A DNA stretch of 64,000 nucleotides, from assembly GCF_023015965.1 (NCBI RefSeq), contig NZ_JALKAN010000001.1:682001-746000 (forward strand), given 5' to 3'. Both the position numbers and the translations under genes were made by a program. This DNA is from Allomuricauda sp. F6463D (lineage in GTDB: Bacteria; Bacteroidota; Bacteroidia; Flavobacteriales; Flavobacteriaceae). The notes beneath the pieces are model-generated. The model was not told the origin of the DNA, ran no database searches, and was given only the letters and a program-made list of their open reading frames with translations. This document shows, piece after piece, positions 25,914 to 34,445 of the stretch (position 1 is its first letter; the number at the start of each line of letters is the position of its first letter).

Positions 25914-26798
25914 ATGGATATGGAAACAAAAACAGTAGAATTGATTGCAAGTCCAAGAGAACCACATTTTGTTGGAGACGGTTTTAGAGTGCACAACTTT
26001 ATTCCAAGCGGATATAGAATGGATATGAAACGTATGGACCCGTTTATTATGTTGGATTATAATTCAACCTATTCATTTCCGCCATCAGACAAACCAAAAG
26101 GCGTTGGTGTGCACCCTCACAGAGGTTTTGAAACCGTGACCATAGCGTACAAAGGAAAGGTAGCGCACCACGACAGCAGTGGCGGAGGTGGCATTATTGG
26201 CGAAGGCGATGTGCAATGGATGACAGCGGCAAGCGGCGTATTGCACAAAGAATATCACGAAGAAGAATGGAGTAAAAAAGGGGGCGATTTTCAGATGGTG
26301 CAACTTTGGGTAAACTTGCCCAAAAAGGACAAAATGAGCGCTCCAAAATATCAAGCCATCAAATATGATGATATCGGTCGCTACGACATTGAAGATAACG
26401 CTGGTACTATTGAAGTGATTGCCGGAGGATATAAAAACACCCAAGGAGTGGCTTCAACGTTTACACCAATCCATATGTTGAACGCCAAACTCAACAAAGG
26501 TGGCAAAGCTGAATTTGAATATCCAGCCCATTACAACACCTTGCTACTTGTTTTGGAAGGAAACATTGTGGTGAATGGAACGGAAGAAGCTCCTACTGAC
26601 CATTTGGCCTTAATGGCCAATGATGGTGAAAAATTTGAAATAGAAGCGACTGAAGATGCCGTTGTACTGGTATTGAGCGGCGAACCTATCAATGAGCCCA
26701 TTGCCGCACACGGACCTTTTGTAATGAACACACGAGAAGAGCTACAAGAAGCTTTCAACGATTTTAACAAAGGGAAATTTGGGTATTTAGAAGATTAG
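25914..26798 (+). CDS. Pirin family protein
   Basis: A 294-residue bicupin of the pirin family. The N-terminal cupin has the metal-binding set in GVHPHRGFETVTIAYKGKVAHHDS and the ensuing GEGDVQWMTAASGVLHKEYHEE; the C-terminal cupin carries PIHMLNAKLNKGG. Bacterial pirins can act as quercetinases or redox-linked regulators. It lies 62 nt after a Crp/Fnr regulator and ends in a strong terminator at 26821. Confidence 0.92.
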   Translation: MDMETKTVELIASPREPHFVGDGFRVHNFIPSGYRMDMKRMDPFIMLDYNSTYSFPPSDKPKGVGVHPHRGFETVTIAYKGKVAHHDSSGGGGIIGEGDVQWMTAASGVLHKEYHEEEWSKKGGDFQMVQLWVNLPKKDKMSAPKYQAIKYDDIGRYDIEDNAGTIEVIAGGYKNTQGVASTFTPIHMLNAKLNKGGKAEFEYPAHYNTLLLVLEGNIVVNGTEEAPTDHLALMANDGEKFEIEATEDAVVLVLSGEPINEPIAAHGPFVMNTREELQEAFNDFNKGKFGYLED

Positions 26799-26820
26799 AA
26801 ACAGTAGGTTGAAGAGAGTT

Positions 26821-26863
26821 AGAGTTAGGTGCTGATATACACTACAGCATCTAACTCTTTTTT
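26821..26863 (+). terminator. Terminator of the crp-pirin unit
   Basis: AGAGTTAGGTGCTG pairs with CAGCATCTAACTCT over 14 bp with one G-T wobble and a 10-base loop, and runs into six to seven T. Confidence 0.9.
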
Positions 26864-26943
26864 GTTCATTTTAATACAAGAATATAATACAGGTAGCCAT
26901 TGCAGTACTCATGATTTTGTAAAAAGACACCAGCTATGTATAC

Positions 26944-27021
26944 GTCATTTTAACCTGATGAGCCTAGCTACCTTGGAGAAATCTAGATTTTTCACGCTCC
27001 CTTCGGGCGATTCAAAATGAC
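26944..27021. repeat. Short palindromic interspersed element (GTCATTT...AAATGAC)
   Basis: The 78-bp element is bounded by GTCATTTT and AAAATGAC, with GAGAAATCTAGATTTTTCAC in the middle. The same kernel is embedded in most R units of the array (for example around 45600-45680 and 59987-60062), here free of R. The surrounding 26864-27156 has no gene that I can support. Confidence 0.6.
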
Positions 27022-27156
27022 AGTAAACTATAATCTGACTCCATGTTATTACTGTGAAAGTATAGGAATCCGATTTATTAATCCTTAAACACGATGATTG
27101 AAATGACGATGTAGAAATTTCCTGGGCCTGGCAAATGATATTAAAATTAAACGGGT

Positions 27157-27813
27157 TTATTCCTTTTCCACCAACAAGCGTTCGCACACCATGTGACTTA
27201 AGCTTTCTGACAAATGATTTTCATAACTCACCACCATCGTATGATCAAACGGTTCAACAGAATTAATTTTTATTTTCAATCCTAAATGTATTTCTCTACT
27301 ATTCAAGAATTTTAAAAACTCATCTGAAGTATTGATAACCGCAGCCATTTTTACTGTATCCCCCTCATTACATTCGCTCAACTTACGATATGCCTTCCCA
27401 GTAATTTTTCCATTTATATCCGGAATAGGAGAGCCATGGGGGTCAAATTTGGGGTAATCCAACAGTTCGTCCATTTTGGAAAAAAAAATGGGGGATTTAA
27501 TATGTTCTATCTGTTCCGCTATTTCGTGAACTTGCTCCCATCCAAACCCCATTTTTTCTACTAAAAACATTTCGGTAAGGCGATGTTTACGGATTACTAA
27601 GGCTGCTTCTTTTCTTCCCCTTGCAGTAAGTCGTAATGGTTTGTAGCTTTTATAATGTACCAACTTCTTTGCTGCCAATTTTTTCATCATACTCGTTACA
27701 GTAGGCATTTTAATCTCCAAATGCTTGGAAAGATCATTAACATTCACTTCTCCATCGCCATTTGACAAAGAGAACAAGGCTTTGAGATAATTTTCTTCTA
27801 CCAATGAGTTCAT
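27157..27813 (-). CDS. DtxR/MntR-family metal-dependent regulator
   Basis: A 218-residue regulator: a winged helix (VNDLSKHLEIKMPTVTSMMK), a dimerisation/metal domain (HRLTEMFLVEKMGFGWEQVHEIAEQIEH, with His and Glu ligands) and a C-terminal FeoA/SH3-like domain (LSECNEGDTVKMAAVI...). It would sense Mn2+ or Fe2+. It diverges from the superoxide dismutase gene, and an inverted repeat GTTAGA-ACAC-TCTAAC lies in the sod promoter between them, a natural target. Confidence 0.9.
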   Translation of the reverse strand: MNSLVEENYLKALFSLSNGDGEVNVNDLSKHLEIKMPTVTSMMKKLAAKKLVHYKSYKPLRLTARGRKEAALVIRKHRLTEMFLVEKMGFGWEQVHEIAEQIEHIKSPIFFSKMDELLDYPKFDPHGSPIPDINGKITGKAYRKLSECNEGDTVKMAAVINTSDEFLKFLNSREIHLGLKIKINSVEPFDHTMVVSYENHLSESLSHMVCERLLVEKE

Positions 27814-27876
27814 ACTACAAATATATAAATCATACCTCCTATTTACTTTAACAACTTAAAATATGATAAAATAATT

Positions 27877-27906
27877 TTGTTAGAACACTCTAACTTATTA
27901 GTTTTG
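27877..27906 (+). promoter_or_regulatory. sod promoter with embedded metal-regulator operator
   Basis: TTG (27877-27879), 19 bases, then TAGTTTTG (27899-27906) match the Bacteroidota promoter consensus. The inverted repeat GTTAGA-ACAC-TCTAAC (27879-27894) occupies the spacer, where a bound repressor would exclude RNA polymerase. The DtxR/MntR-family gene diverges from this region. Confidence 0.7.
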
Positions 27907-27917
27907 CTTTCAAAATA

Positions 27918-28520
27918 ATGAAAATGAAAATAACACAACAATTGCCTGAGCTGCCTTTTGATAAGAATGCGTTGAACCCTATAATTACAGAAGAAACATT
28001 TGATTACCATTACGGTAAGCATCATGCAGCATATGTAAACAATCTTGCAGGACTGGTGAAAGACACATCATTGTCCGAAATGAGCGTGGAACAAATCATT
28101 AAAGTAGCATTTGCGGAAAACAACACTGCGTTATTTAACAATGCTGCACAACACTGGAACCACAGTTTTTTTTGGCACTGCCTTTCTCCGAACGGCGGTA
28201 AAGCTCCAAACGGTAAAATAACAGAGTTGATCAATCGTGATTTTGGCAGTTTTGAGAAGTTTAAACAATCCTTTTCCGAAACGGCCATAAAATTATTTGG
28301 GTGCGGTTGGGCGTGGTTGGCACAAAACGAAGCAGGGCTTTTGGAAATTATTCCTATGAAAGAAGCCCACACACCATTGACCAAGGGCAAGACCCCTATT
28401 CTTACGCTGGATGTATGGGAACATGCTTATTACATTGATTACCGCAATGCCCGCCCAAAATTTGTAGAAAGTTTTTGGGATATCGTGAATTGGGATTTTG
28501 CAAATCAAAACCTAAAATAA
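27918..28520 (+). CDS. Superoxide dismutase (Fe/Mn type)
   Basis: A 200-residue Fe/Mn superoxide dismutase. Metal ligands are visible: His in FDYHYGKHHAAYV, His in QHWNHSFFWHCL, and Asp/His in LDVWEHAYYIDYRNARP. The HCLSPNGGKAP and GWAWLAQ segments suggest the Fe form, though Fe/Mn choice is not secure from sequence. There is no signal peptide, so it is cytosolic. Its promoter contains a probable metal-regulator operator. A small helical-repeat gene follows after 2 nt. Confidence 0.95.
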   Translation: MKMKITQQLPELPFDKNALNPIITEETFDYHYGKHHAAYVNNLAGLVKDTSLSEMSVEQIIKVAFAENNTALFNNAAQHWNHSFFWHCLSPNGGKAPNGKITELINRDFGSFEKFKQSFSETAIKLFGCGWAWLAQNEAGLLEIIPMKEAHTPLTKGKTPILTLDVWEHAYYIDYRNARPKFVESFWDIVNWDFANQNLK

Positions 28521-28522
28521 AA

Positions 28523-28969
28523 ATGAGTGATCCTTGTATACAGCACATTGAAAATTATTGGAAAATTAAAACTACTGACTCTAATGAGTTATTTAATAAA
28601 GGGAGCTTTAAAGCTGCTTTAACAGGTTACGAAGAAGCACTCTACAGGGCAGAAGTATTAAATACTAATTTTGCCGATTGTATTCGTGTAGGTATCCCGT
28701 TCTTACAGATTTACATTATTTCCTGTAATAATATTGCGAACACTTATGAAGAGCTACATCAATACGAAAAAGCTGAAAATATATTAAAACGGATAATCTA
28801 TTTTTTACTCCATTTTGAAGGGAATAAAATTTTGGATAGCAATGAAATTCAATCAGAATTAAAAAGAGCATCATTGACCTATGTAAGTTTTACAGAAAAA
28901 AACAATTTGAAAAAGCTCCAACAAGAACATCTTTTCAGAAAACTGAAAGAACGTTTTGTTACCAATTAG
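28523..28969 (+). CDS. TPR-like helical protein co-transcribed with sod
   Basis: A 148-residue soluble protein. Two tetratricopeptide-like helix pairs can be seen (NELFNKGSFKAALTGYEEAL and NNIANTYEELHQYEKAENIL). The frame could open at 28475 inside sod, but the ATG at 28523, 2 nt after the sod stop, is the sensible start. Its position suggests a partner of the dismutase or of the metal response; this is inference. Confidence 0.7.
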   Translation: MSDPCIQHIENYWKIKTTDSNELFNKGSFKAALTGYEEALYRAEVLNTNFADCIRVGIPFLQIYIISCNNIANTYEELHQYEKAENILKRIIYFLLHFEGNKILDSNEIQSELKRASLTYVSFTEKNNLKKLQQEHLFRKLKERFVTN

Positions 28970-29068
28970 GTGACACTAATGTAAAAGTCCGTGCAATTCA
29001 TAATCCTATCATTAAAGTAAGGTTACTGTGGTATTTCTTTTTCTTATTTTTAAGAAAAATGAAAAGCA

Positions 29069-29650
29069 ATGCAGGATTCCTTTTTCGGAAATATATATAA
29101 TCATCCGTCTATTAGTGATGCGGACTTAAAGTCCATCATTGGAGCACATAAGCAAGTTACCTTTAAAAAACACGATACAATTCTCAAGGAAGGGAGCATG
29201 AGCAATGCTTATTACCTTATAGAAAAAGGTATGTTTAGATCATACCTCATTGATTATAGCGGAAATGAAATTACAACTGATTTTTTTGACTCCAACGATA
29301 TTTTAATTGATGTTGCCTCCCTATTTCTTCGTGTTCCATCAAAAGAGACGATACAGGCACTTTCAGACAGCAAGGTATGGGAAATTGATTTCAATGCCTT
29401 TCAAAATTTATATAGCACTATTGGAGGGTTTACCGAATGGGGACGAACGTGGATGACCAACCAACTTTTTGAAGCGAAGAGCCGTGCGGTAAGCATGCAT
29501 ACACAAAGTGCTTCTGAAAGATATTTGAGTTTGATGAATAAAAAACCCCAAATTATTAAGGACGTCCCGCTTAAATACATCGCCACCTATTTGGGCATTA
29601 CAGACACTTCTTTAAGCAGAATAAGAAAAGACATCTTGCAGCAGACTTAG
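29069..29650 (+). CDS. Crp/Fnr-family transcriptional regulator
   Basis: A 193-residue regulator with a cyclic-nucleotide-binding-like barrel (DTILKEGSMSNAYYLIEKGM..., SKETIQALSDSKVWEI) and a C-terminal helix-turn-helix (VPLKYIATYLGITDTSLSRI). It is paralogous to the regulator at 25258 in layout. It stands directly before a block of small VOC, DHFR-like and SRPBCC genes, of which it may regulate some. Confidence 0.88.
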   Translation: MQDSFFGNIYNHPSISDADLKSIIGAHKQVTFKKHDTILKEGSMSNAYYLIEKGMFRSYLIDYSGNEITTDFFDSNDILIDVASLFLRVPSKETIQALSDSKVWEIDFNAFQNLYSTIGGFTEWGRTWMTNQLFEAKSRAVSMHTQSASERYLSLMNKKPQIIKDVPLKYIATYLGITDTSLSRIRKDILQQT

Positions 29651-29724
29651 AACTTGTCCTATGGCAAGATTTTAGTGAATTCATTTTCTGAGTTTTGTAT
29701 TCATAATCATGTAAAACTAACAAA

Positions 29725-30108
29725 ATGAAAAAGCACAATCCCGTAGTGTGGTTTGAAATATATGTGAACGACTTAGATAGAGCTGCATCTTTTTACGAAA
29801 GTGTTTTCAAAATTACTTTTGAAGACATGAAGGATCCAACCGGTGGTAGTATGAAAATGAAGCTCTTCCCAGATGATATGGAAAATCATGGATCCGGCGG
29901 TGCTTTGGTAAAAATGGAAGGTACAGAACCTTCTGCCAATGGCAGTATTGTGTATTTTGGTTGTGAAGATTGCAAAGAACTTGAATCACGTGTTGAAGAA
30001 AACGGCGGCAAAATCATTCAATCTAAAATGTCTATTGGTGAACACGGATTTGTTTCCATCATAATGGACAGCGAAGGGAATTCCATTGGGTTTCATTCGT
30101 TGTCGTAA
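29725..30108 (+). CDS. VOC-family (glyoxalase/bleomycin-resistance fold) protein
   Basis: A 127-residue vicinal-oxygen-chelate protein with paired beta-alpha-beta-beta-beta modules: VWFEIYVNDLDRAASFYESVF and GSIVYFGCEDCKELESRVEE, ending DSEGNSIGFHS, where the metal-binding Glu often lies. Members bind drugs or act as dioxygenases or isomerases; substrate unknown. It is one of three VOC genes in a 3-kb stretch. Confidence 0.82.
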   Translation: MKKHNPVVWFEIYVNDLDRAASFYESVFKITFEDMKDPTGGSMKMKLFPDDMENHGSGGALVKMEGTEPSANGSIVYFGCEDCKELESRVEENGGKIIQSKMSIGEHGFVSIIMDSEGNSIGFHSLS

Positions 30109-30142
30109 GGAGTCATTTTAAAAATTCAGAAAGAAGAAATAA

Positions 30143-30697
30143 ATGGGACAACTTATTTTGTTTAATATGATGAGCCTTGATGGTTTTTTTGCGGATAATA
30201 ATGGAGAATTGGATTGGCATAATGTTGATGACGAATTCAACGAGTTCACCCTTGGACAATTAAATGATGCAGACCATTTGATTTTCGGTCGAAAAACCTA
30301 TGAATTAATGGCTGATTATTGGCCAACGAAACAAGCCATTTCCAGTGATCCAAAAATTGCTGGAAGAATGAATGGACTGGTTAAAACTATATTTTCTACG
30401 ACTCTGAACGAAGTAAATTGGGAAAACACAAGGCTTTATAGTAACGAAGTTGTAAAAGTAGTTTCCGACCTCAAAAAAAGTTCAGAAAAGGACATTTTGA
30501 TTTTTGGGAGTGCCAATTTGACTGAAGCACTGATTGAAAATGAGTTAATAGACTTATTCCGTATAATGATTAATCCCGTAATTCTTGGAACTGGAAACCC
30601 TTTGTTTCCGAATTTTAAAATCCAAATGGATTTGAGTTTAACACACACCAAATCATTTAAATCGGGTAATCTTTTAGTAGAATATACACCAAAATAA
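30143..30697 (+). CDS. Dihydrofolate-reductase-like (RibD C-terminal) protein
   Basis: A 184-residue protein of the DHFR/RibD_C fold: LILFNMMSLDGFFADNNGELDWH, the LIFGRKTYELMADYWP NADPH-type segment and the DILIFGSANLTEALIENELID strand. Such stand-alone reductase-like proteins are common in soil and marine bacteria and their substrates are mostly unknown. It starts 34 nt after the VOC gene and ends 6 nt before another VOC gene, so it is part of an operon. Confidence 0.85.
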   Translation: MGQLILFNMMSLDGFFADNNGELDWHNVDDEFNEFTLGQLNDADHLIFGRKTYELMADYWPTKQAISSDPKIAGRMNGLVKTIFSTTLNEVNWENTRLYSNEVVKVVSDLKKSSEKDILIFGSANLTEALIENELIDLFRIMINPVILGTGNPLFPNFKIQMDLSLTHTKSFKSGNLLVEYTPK

Positions 30698-30703
30698 AAC
30701 AGT

Positions 30704-31117
30704 ATGAAACCTACAAACATTTGGGCAAACCTGGAAGTAGAAAACATCCAAAGAACTCAAGACTTTTACTTGGAATTAGGGTTCAAATTAAATGGCCATC
30801 CTGCTGATGATTTGGTGAGTTTCTTGTTTGGAGATGATGATTTTGTAATTCACTTTTTTAAAAAAGAGAAACTGAAAACAAGTATCGAAGGAGAATTATC
30901 AGACCTAAAAAAAGGGAATGAAGTGATGTTTTCTTTATCAGTTGAAAGTAAGGTTGAATATGATACTTGGGTAAATGAAATAAAAAAAGCGGGAGGAACA
31001 ATTTTATTCGACTCGAATACAGACCGTAAAGCGTTCTATGATAAAAACGGATTTATTGTTTGCGTATTTGCCGACCCAGATGGGCATAAATTCAATTTGC
31101 TTTACAACACTAATTGA
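30704..31117 (+). CDS. VOC-family protein (bleomycin-resistance-like)
   Basis: A 137-residue VOC-fold protein: ANLEVENIQRTQDFYLELGF in the first module and FIVCVFADPDGHKFNLLYN at the end. The DPDGH tail is typical of the glyoxalase/bleomycin-resistance group. It begins 6 nt after the DHFR-like gene and is followed 7 nt later by an SRPBCC protein gene, so translation is probably coupled. Confidence 0.82.
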   Translation: MKPTNIWANLEVENIQRTQDFYLELGFKLNGHPADDLVSFLFGDDDFVIHFFKKEKLKTSIEGELSDLKKGNEVMFSLSVESKVEYDTWVNEIKKAGGTILFDSNTDRKAFYDKNGFIVCVFADPDGHKFNLLYNTN

Positions 31118-31124
31118 TAAAATA

Positions 31125-31574
31125 ATGGAAAACGCTCTAATTATAATTAAAGAACAAGTCGTAGAAGCTAATCCCAAAGAGATTTGGAAAGTAATTACAA
31201 CACCTAAATACTTCAAGGAATGGATGTTTGTTCCTGGTAAAGCTACAGATGAAAATTCCTTTGGTTTAGGTAGTAAAATTGAATGGAGAAACGATAAAGA
31301 TATTGTTTACCTAACAGGGAAAGTCATACACTTTGTCCCAAATCAAAAATTGGTGATTTCTATGCAGGACATTAGTTGGAAAACGGAAGTTCCCAAAGAA
31401 GCTGTCACTTATGAGTTTCACTTAGTCGAAACCAGTAAAGGGACAAAAATTAAGTTTTATTTAGGCGACCTGGCAGTTGACCCAGAAGGACAACTTTGGT
31501 ATGATGCTTACAATTCTAGTAATGAAATTGGAGCCATTGAACAATTAGTTAAACACAACCGAGAGAAAAAATAA
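31125..31574 (+). CDS. SRPBCC (AHSA1-like) domain protein
   Basis: A 149-residue START/Bet v 1-fold protein: VVEANPKEIWKVITTPKYFKEW, then GSKIEWRNDKD and the long C-terminal helix after WYDAYNSSNEIGAIEQLV. The fold has a hydrophobic cavity for a lipophilic ligand. A longer in-frame extension to 31038 overlaps the preceding VOC gene; I prefer the ATG at 31125. It is one of three SRPBCC genes in this block. Confidence 0.8.
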   Translation: MENALIIIKEQVVEANPKEIWKVITTPKYFKEWMFVPGKATDENSFGLGSKIEWRNDKDIVYLTGKVIHFVPNQKLVISMQDISWKTEVPKEAVTYEFHLVETSKGTKIKFYLGDLAVDPEGQLWYDAYNSSNEIGAIEQLVKHNREKK

Positions 31575-31626
31575 ATACTGGCTATTGATTCATAAATATG
31601 GAAGTAAGAAATAATATACGAATAGG

Positions 31627-32022
31627 ATGGAAAGCATAGAAATCGTCAACTACGTCAAAACACCTATTGCAACAGTGTATAAGGCACTTACCTCAGAAGA
31701 AGGTTTGGGAAACGTTTGGACAAAGAAACTAATAGTAAAACCAGAAGTTGGCTTTGTTAACGAGTTTGATTTTGATGAAGGATATATTACAAAGTTCAAA
31801 ATAATTGAACTAAAGGAGAACAACAAAATTGTTTGGGAATGTATCGCTTCTGATGAGGAATGGGTAGGAACAAAAGTATCATTTGAGCTTTTAGAGAAAG
31901 GTAATAAAACAACAGTTACTCTTAAACATTTTGATTGGAGAGAAAGAACCGATTTTTACCGATGGTGTAATTACAATTGGGCAATGTTCTTATTTCGATT
32001 GAAGAACTATTGCGAAAACTAA
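31627..32022 (+). CDS. SRPBCC domain protein
   Basis: A 131-residue Bet v 1-like protein: the opening helix/strand IEIVNYVKTPIATVYKALTSEEGLGN...WTKKLIVKP is a standard AHSA1/SRPBCC start, and the ending WCNYNWAMFLFRLKNYCEN is the long C-terminal helix. Ligand unknown. It lies 52 nt after the previous SRPBCC gene and 19 nt before a VOC gene. Confidence 0.82.
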   Translation: MESIEIVNYVKTPIATVYKALTSEEGLGNVWTKKLIVKPEVGFVNEFDFDEGYITKFKIIELKENNKIVWECIASDEEWVGTKVSFELLEKGNKTTVTLKHFDWRERTDFYRWCNYNWAMFLFRLKNYCEN

Positions 32023-32041
32023 AACAGCGTATAAAATCAAT

Positions 32042-32443
32042 ATGATGAAACAACAAATTACAACTTTTCTAACATTTCAAAACAACAACGCTGAAGAAGC
32101 AATGAATTTTTATATCGATTTATTCGATAATTCGAAAGTGATTGAAATACATCGCTACGGAAAAGATGGACCAGGGAAAGAAGGAACCGTTGAAAAAGCT
32201 TTATTTGAGTTAAACGGTAAGCAGTTTATTTGTAGCGATAGTTTCATTCAACACGAATGGACTTTTACCCCTGCGGTATCCAATTGGGTAGAATGCGAAA
32301 ATGATAAAGAAATTGAACAGCTTTTTAAAAGGCTATCCGAAAATGGGGATGTAAAAATGCCCTTAGACAATTACGGTTTTAGCAAACAATTTGCTTTTGT
32401 AGAAGATCGGTTTGGAGTTTCTTGGCAATTGAATTTGGAGTAA
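32042..32443 (+). CDS. VOC-family protein (PhnB-like)
   Basis: A 133-residue protein of the PhnB/3-demethylubiquinone-methyltransferase-like VOC subgroup: QQITTFLTFQNNNAEEAMNF, the GPGKEGTVEKALFELNGKQF motif and the terminal FAFVEDRFGVSWQLNLE. This subgroup includes functionally unassigned proteins with a C-terminal FGVSWQ. It is the third VOC gene in the block. Confidence 0.85.
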   Translation: MMKQQITTFLTFQNNNAEEAMNFYIDLFDNSKVIEIHRYGKDGPGKEGTVEKALFELNGKQFICSDSFIQHEWTFTPAVSNWVECENDKEIEQLFKRLSENGDVKMPLDNYGFSKQFAFVEDRFGVSWQLNLE

Positions 32444-32528
32444 AGTACCCTGATTGTTATTCTGAATTTTATGTATTCCAAGGAATGAACATAAAAGTAA
32501 TTACCTCATAAAGCATTAAAATATAAAT

Positions 32529-32981
32529 ATGAAAAGCATCTTCGACCAAAACACAAGAGAACAGTTGATTCTGCGAATTGAGCAAATAAACGAAGAGAGT
32601 AAAGCGCAATGGGGTAAAATGAATGTTAGTCAAATGCTAAAACACAATACCTATTGGAATGGCTGGATGCTTGGAACAGAAGACCACATTTACAAACAGG
32701 CGTTTATGGGAAAATTATTTGGCAAAATAGCCTTGAACCGAATGATAAAAAACGATAAACCATTGGACAAGAACATTCCCACATCCGACCAATTTAAGGT
32801 TAAGGCGTTTGATGGGGACATGGAACTAGAAAAATCAGAATGGATTGCACTTATAAAAGCGTATGAAAATTACAACAATCCAAGATTTATTCACGATTTC
32901 TTTGGAAAAATGAGCAGAGACCAAATTGGAGTTTTGGTCTACAAACACACAGATCATCATTTAAGGCAGTTCGGGTTATAA
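32529..32981 (+). CDS. DUF1569 (DinB-like) protein
   Basis: A 150-residue four-helix protein related to the DinB/YfiT metal-binding fold: MNVSQMLKHNTYWNGWMLG holds the first histidine, and YKHTDHHLRQFGL the terminal His pair. The family, DUF1569, has no known reaction. It follows the VOC gene by 85 nt and precedes an ArsR-type regulator. Confidence 0.82.
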   Translation: MKSIFDQNTREQLILRIEQINEESKAQWGKMNVSQMLKHNTYWNGWMLGTEDHIYKQAFMGKLFGKIALNRMIKNDKPLDKNIPTSDQFKVKAFDGDMELEKSEWIALIKAYENYNNPRFIHDFFGKMSRDQIGVLVYKHTDHHLRQFGL

Positions 32982-33123
32982 AAAAAGTAAATTGTCAATA
33001 TTTTGGATTAGGATTTAGCGAATACCGCAATGGTTCGTTCCACACCTCCCTCACCCACCGATGTATATAACACACTAATTATTAATTGTTTATGTTTTAT
33101 TATTTAAATAAAAGATGTTTTTA

Positions 33124-33154
33124 TTGCGTAGCTAAATGACTTCATTTATATTTG
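33124..33154 (+). promoter_or_regulatory. Promoter of the ArsR-type regulator gene
   Basis: TTG (33124-33126), 20 bases, then TATATTTG (33147-33154) is a close match to the flavobacterial consensus TTG-N19/20-TAnnTTTG. The ATG follows at 33173, giving a very short leader. Confidence 0.8.
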
Positions 33155-33172
33155 TAGTCAAATAACTTCGCA

Positions 33173-33499
33173 ATGAAACTAAGAAGAGATGTTTTTCAAG
33201 CCATTTCCGACCCAACTAGAAGGGCCATATTGGTACTGCTCGCTTCACAATCAATGACCGCAGGTGCCATTGCTTCCAACTTCGATGTGGCCAGACCTAC
33301 AATTTCCAAGCACATTCAAATTTTAAATGAATGTGAACTAGTAGAGGCAAACCAACAAGGTAGAGAGATTCAATATCAACTAAAAATTGATAAAATGAAG
33401 GAAATAGATCTCTGGTTGGAGCAATTCAGAAAAATCTGGGAAAACCGTTTCGATAATTTGGACAACGTATTAAATCAATTAAAAAACAAACAGTCATGA
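33173..33499 (+). CDS. ArsR-family winged-helix regulator
   Basis: A 108-residue repressor-type protein: [30 protein letters not shown], then [20 protein letters not shown] for the recognition helix. No metal-binding CxC motif of ArsR/SmtB is present, as in the autorepressor subgroup linked to SRPBCC proteins. Its stop overlaps the next gene's ATG by 4 nt (ATGA), so the regulator and the SRPBCC protein are co-translated. A good promoter is at 33124-33154. Confidence 0.9.
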   Translation: MKLRRDVFQAISDPTRRAILVLLASQSMTAGAIASNFDVARPTISKHIQILNECELVEANQQGREIQYQLKIDKMKEIDLWLEQFRKIWENRFDNLDNVLNQLKNKQS

Positions 33500-33999
33500 A
33501 CAAATCTTTTTTATTCAACTTCAAAGTAGATAAAGAAAACAAGCAAATAAATGTAGCGCGATCATTCAACGCCCCGAAAGATTTAGTTTGGAAAGCTTGG
33601 ACAACACCCGAAATTTTAGAACAATGGTGGGCACCCAAACCTTATAAAGCAATCACGAAATCCATGGATTTCACCGAAGGTGGCCAATGGCATTACTACA
33701 TGGCCGGGCCACAAGGCGAACAACATTGGTGTCTCTTCGATTTTGAAAAAATAGTGCCCTTAAAGAGTTTTTCGGGTTTGGATGCCTTCTGTGATGAAAA
33801 TGCTGTGATAAGCGATACCAAACCAAGGGTTAAATGGTATAATGAATTTGTAGCCAAAGGTGATACTGCTGTTGTACATATTAAAATTCAATTTGACCTA
33901 TTGGAAGATTTAGAAACCATCATCAGTATGGGCTTCAAAGAAGGATTTACTGCAGGGCTTGAAAACTTAGATCGGTATATTGAATCGCAAATTAAGTAG
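33496..33999 (+). CDS. SRPBCC (AHSA1) domain protein, partner of the ArsR regulator
   Basis: A 167-residue AHSA1-type protein: [20 protein letters not shown] and the [14 protein letters not shown] block are the family hallmark, and the C-terminal helix [16 protein letters not shown] closes the cavity. ArsR-SRPBCC pairs with ATGA overlap are widespread, and the SRPBCC protein is thought to bind a small hydrophobic ligand. Ligand unknown. Confidence 0.88.
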   Translation: MNKSFLFNFKVDKENKQINVARSFNAPKDLVWKAWTTPEILEQWWAPKPYKAITKSMDFTEGGQWHYYMAGPQGEQHWCLFDFEKIVPLKSFSGLDAFCDENAVISDTKPRVKWYNEFVAKGDTAVVHIKIQFDLLEDLETIISMGFKEGFTAGLENLDRYIESQIK

Positions 34000-34049
34000 C
34001 ATTTACGTTTCATCGCATAAAATAAAATCATTCCAAAATTAAATACTTA

Positions 34050-34409
34050 ATGAGTACCATCAATCAATTCATAGAAGATAAAATCAAGGAAGAGTACCAG
34101 CCTATCTTCTCAAAATTTAAGGGCTTGATTAATGCAAAATTCCCAATGCTAAAAGAGGAAATGCGCGGAGGAACCGAGAAGTATTATGGCGTTCCAGTGT
34201 ATCGGCACAACAGCATTATCATCACGGTGAGTCCTACTAAAAAAGGGATTACGTTCTCATTTACAGACGGGAAACAGTTTGAAGACAAATACAATCTATT
34301 GGAAGGGGTTGGTAATAAATCGTTGAACTTAAGACTGAGTGATCCTAAAGATTTTAAAGATGATATTTTTGAATATTACATTTTACAAGCGATTGATTTG
34401 GATAGGTAG
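34050..34409 (+). CDS. DUF1801 (YdhG-like) protein
   Basis: A 119-residue protein similar to DUF1801/YdhG: FSKFKGLINAKFPMLKEEMRGG, the conserved YYGVPVYRHNSIIITVSP and KGITFSFTDGKQFEDKY. The fold is a small alpha/beta domain that is widespread and unassigned. It is followed 36 nt later by a second, more canonical DUF1801 gene. Confidence 0.72.
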   Translation: MSTINQFIEDKIKEEYQPIFSKFKGLINAKFPMLKEEMRGGTEKYYGVPVYRHNSIIITVSPTKKGITFSFTDGKQFEDKYNLLEGVGNKSLNLRLSDPKDFKDDIFEYYILQAIDLDR

Positions 34410-34445
34410 AAAAACTTGATTTAAAAGAGTAGAAAAACAATAAAT

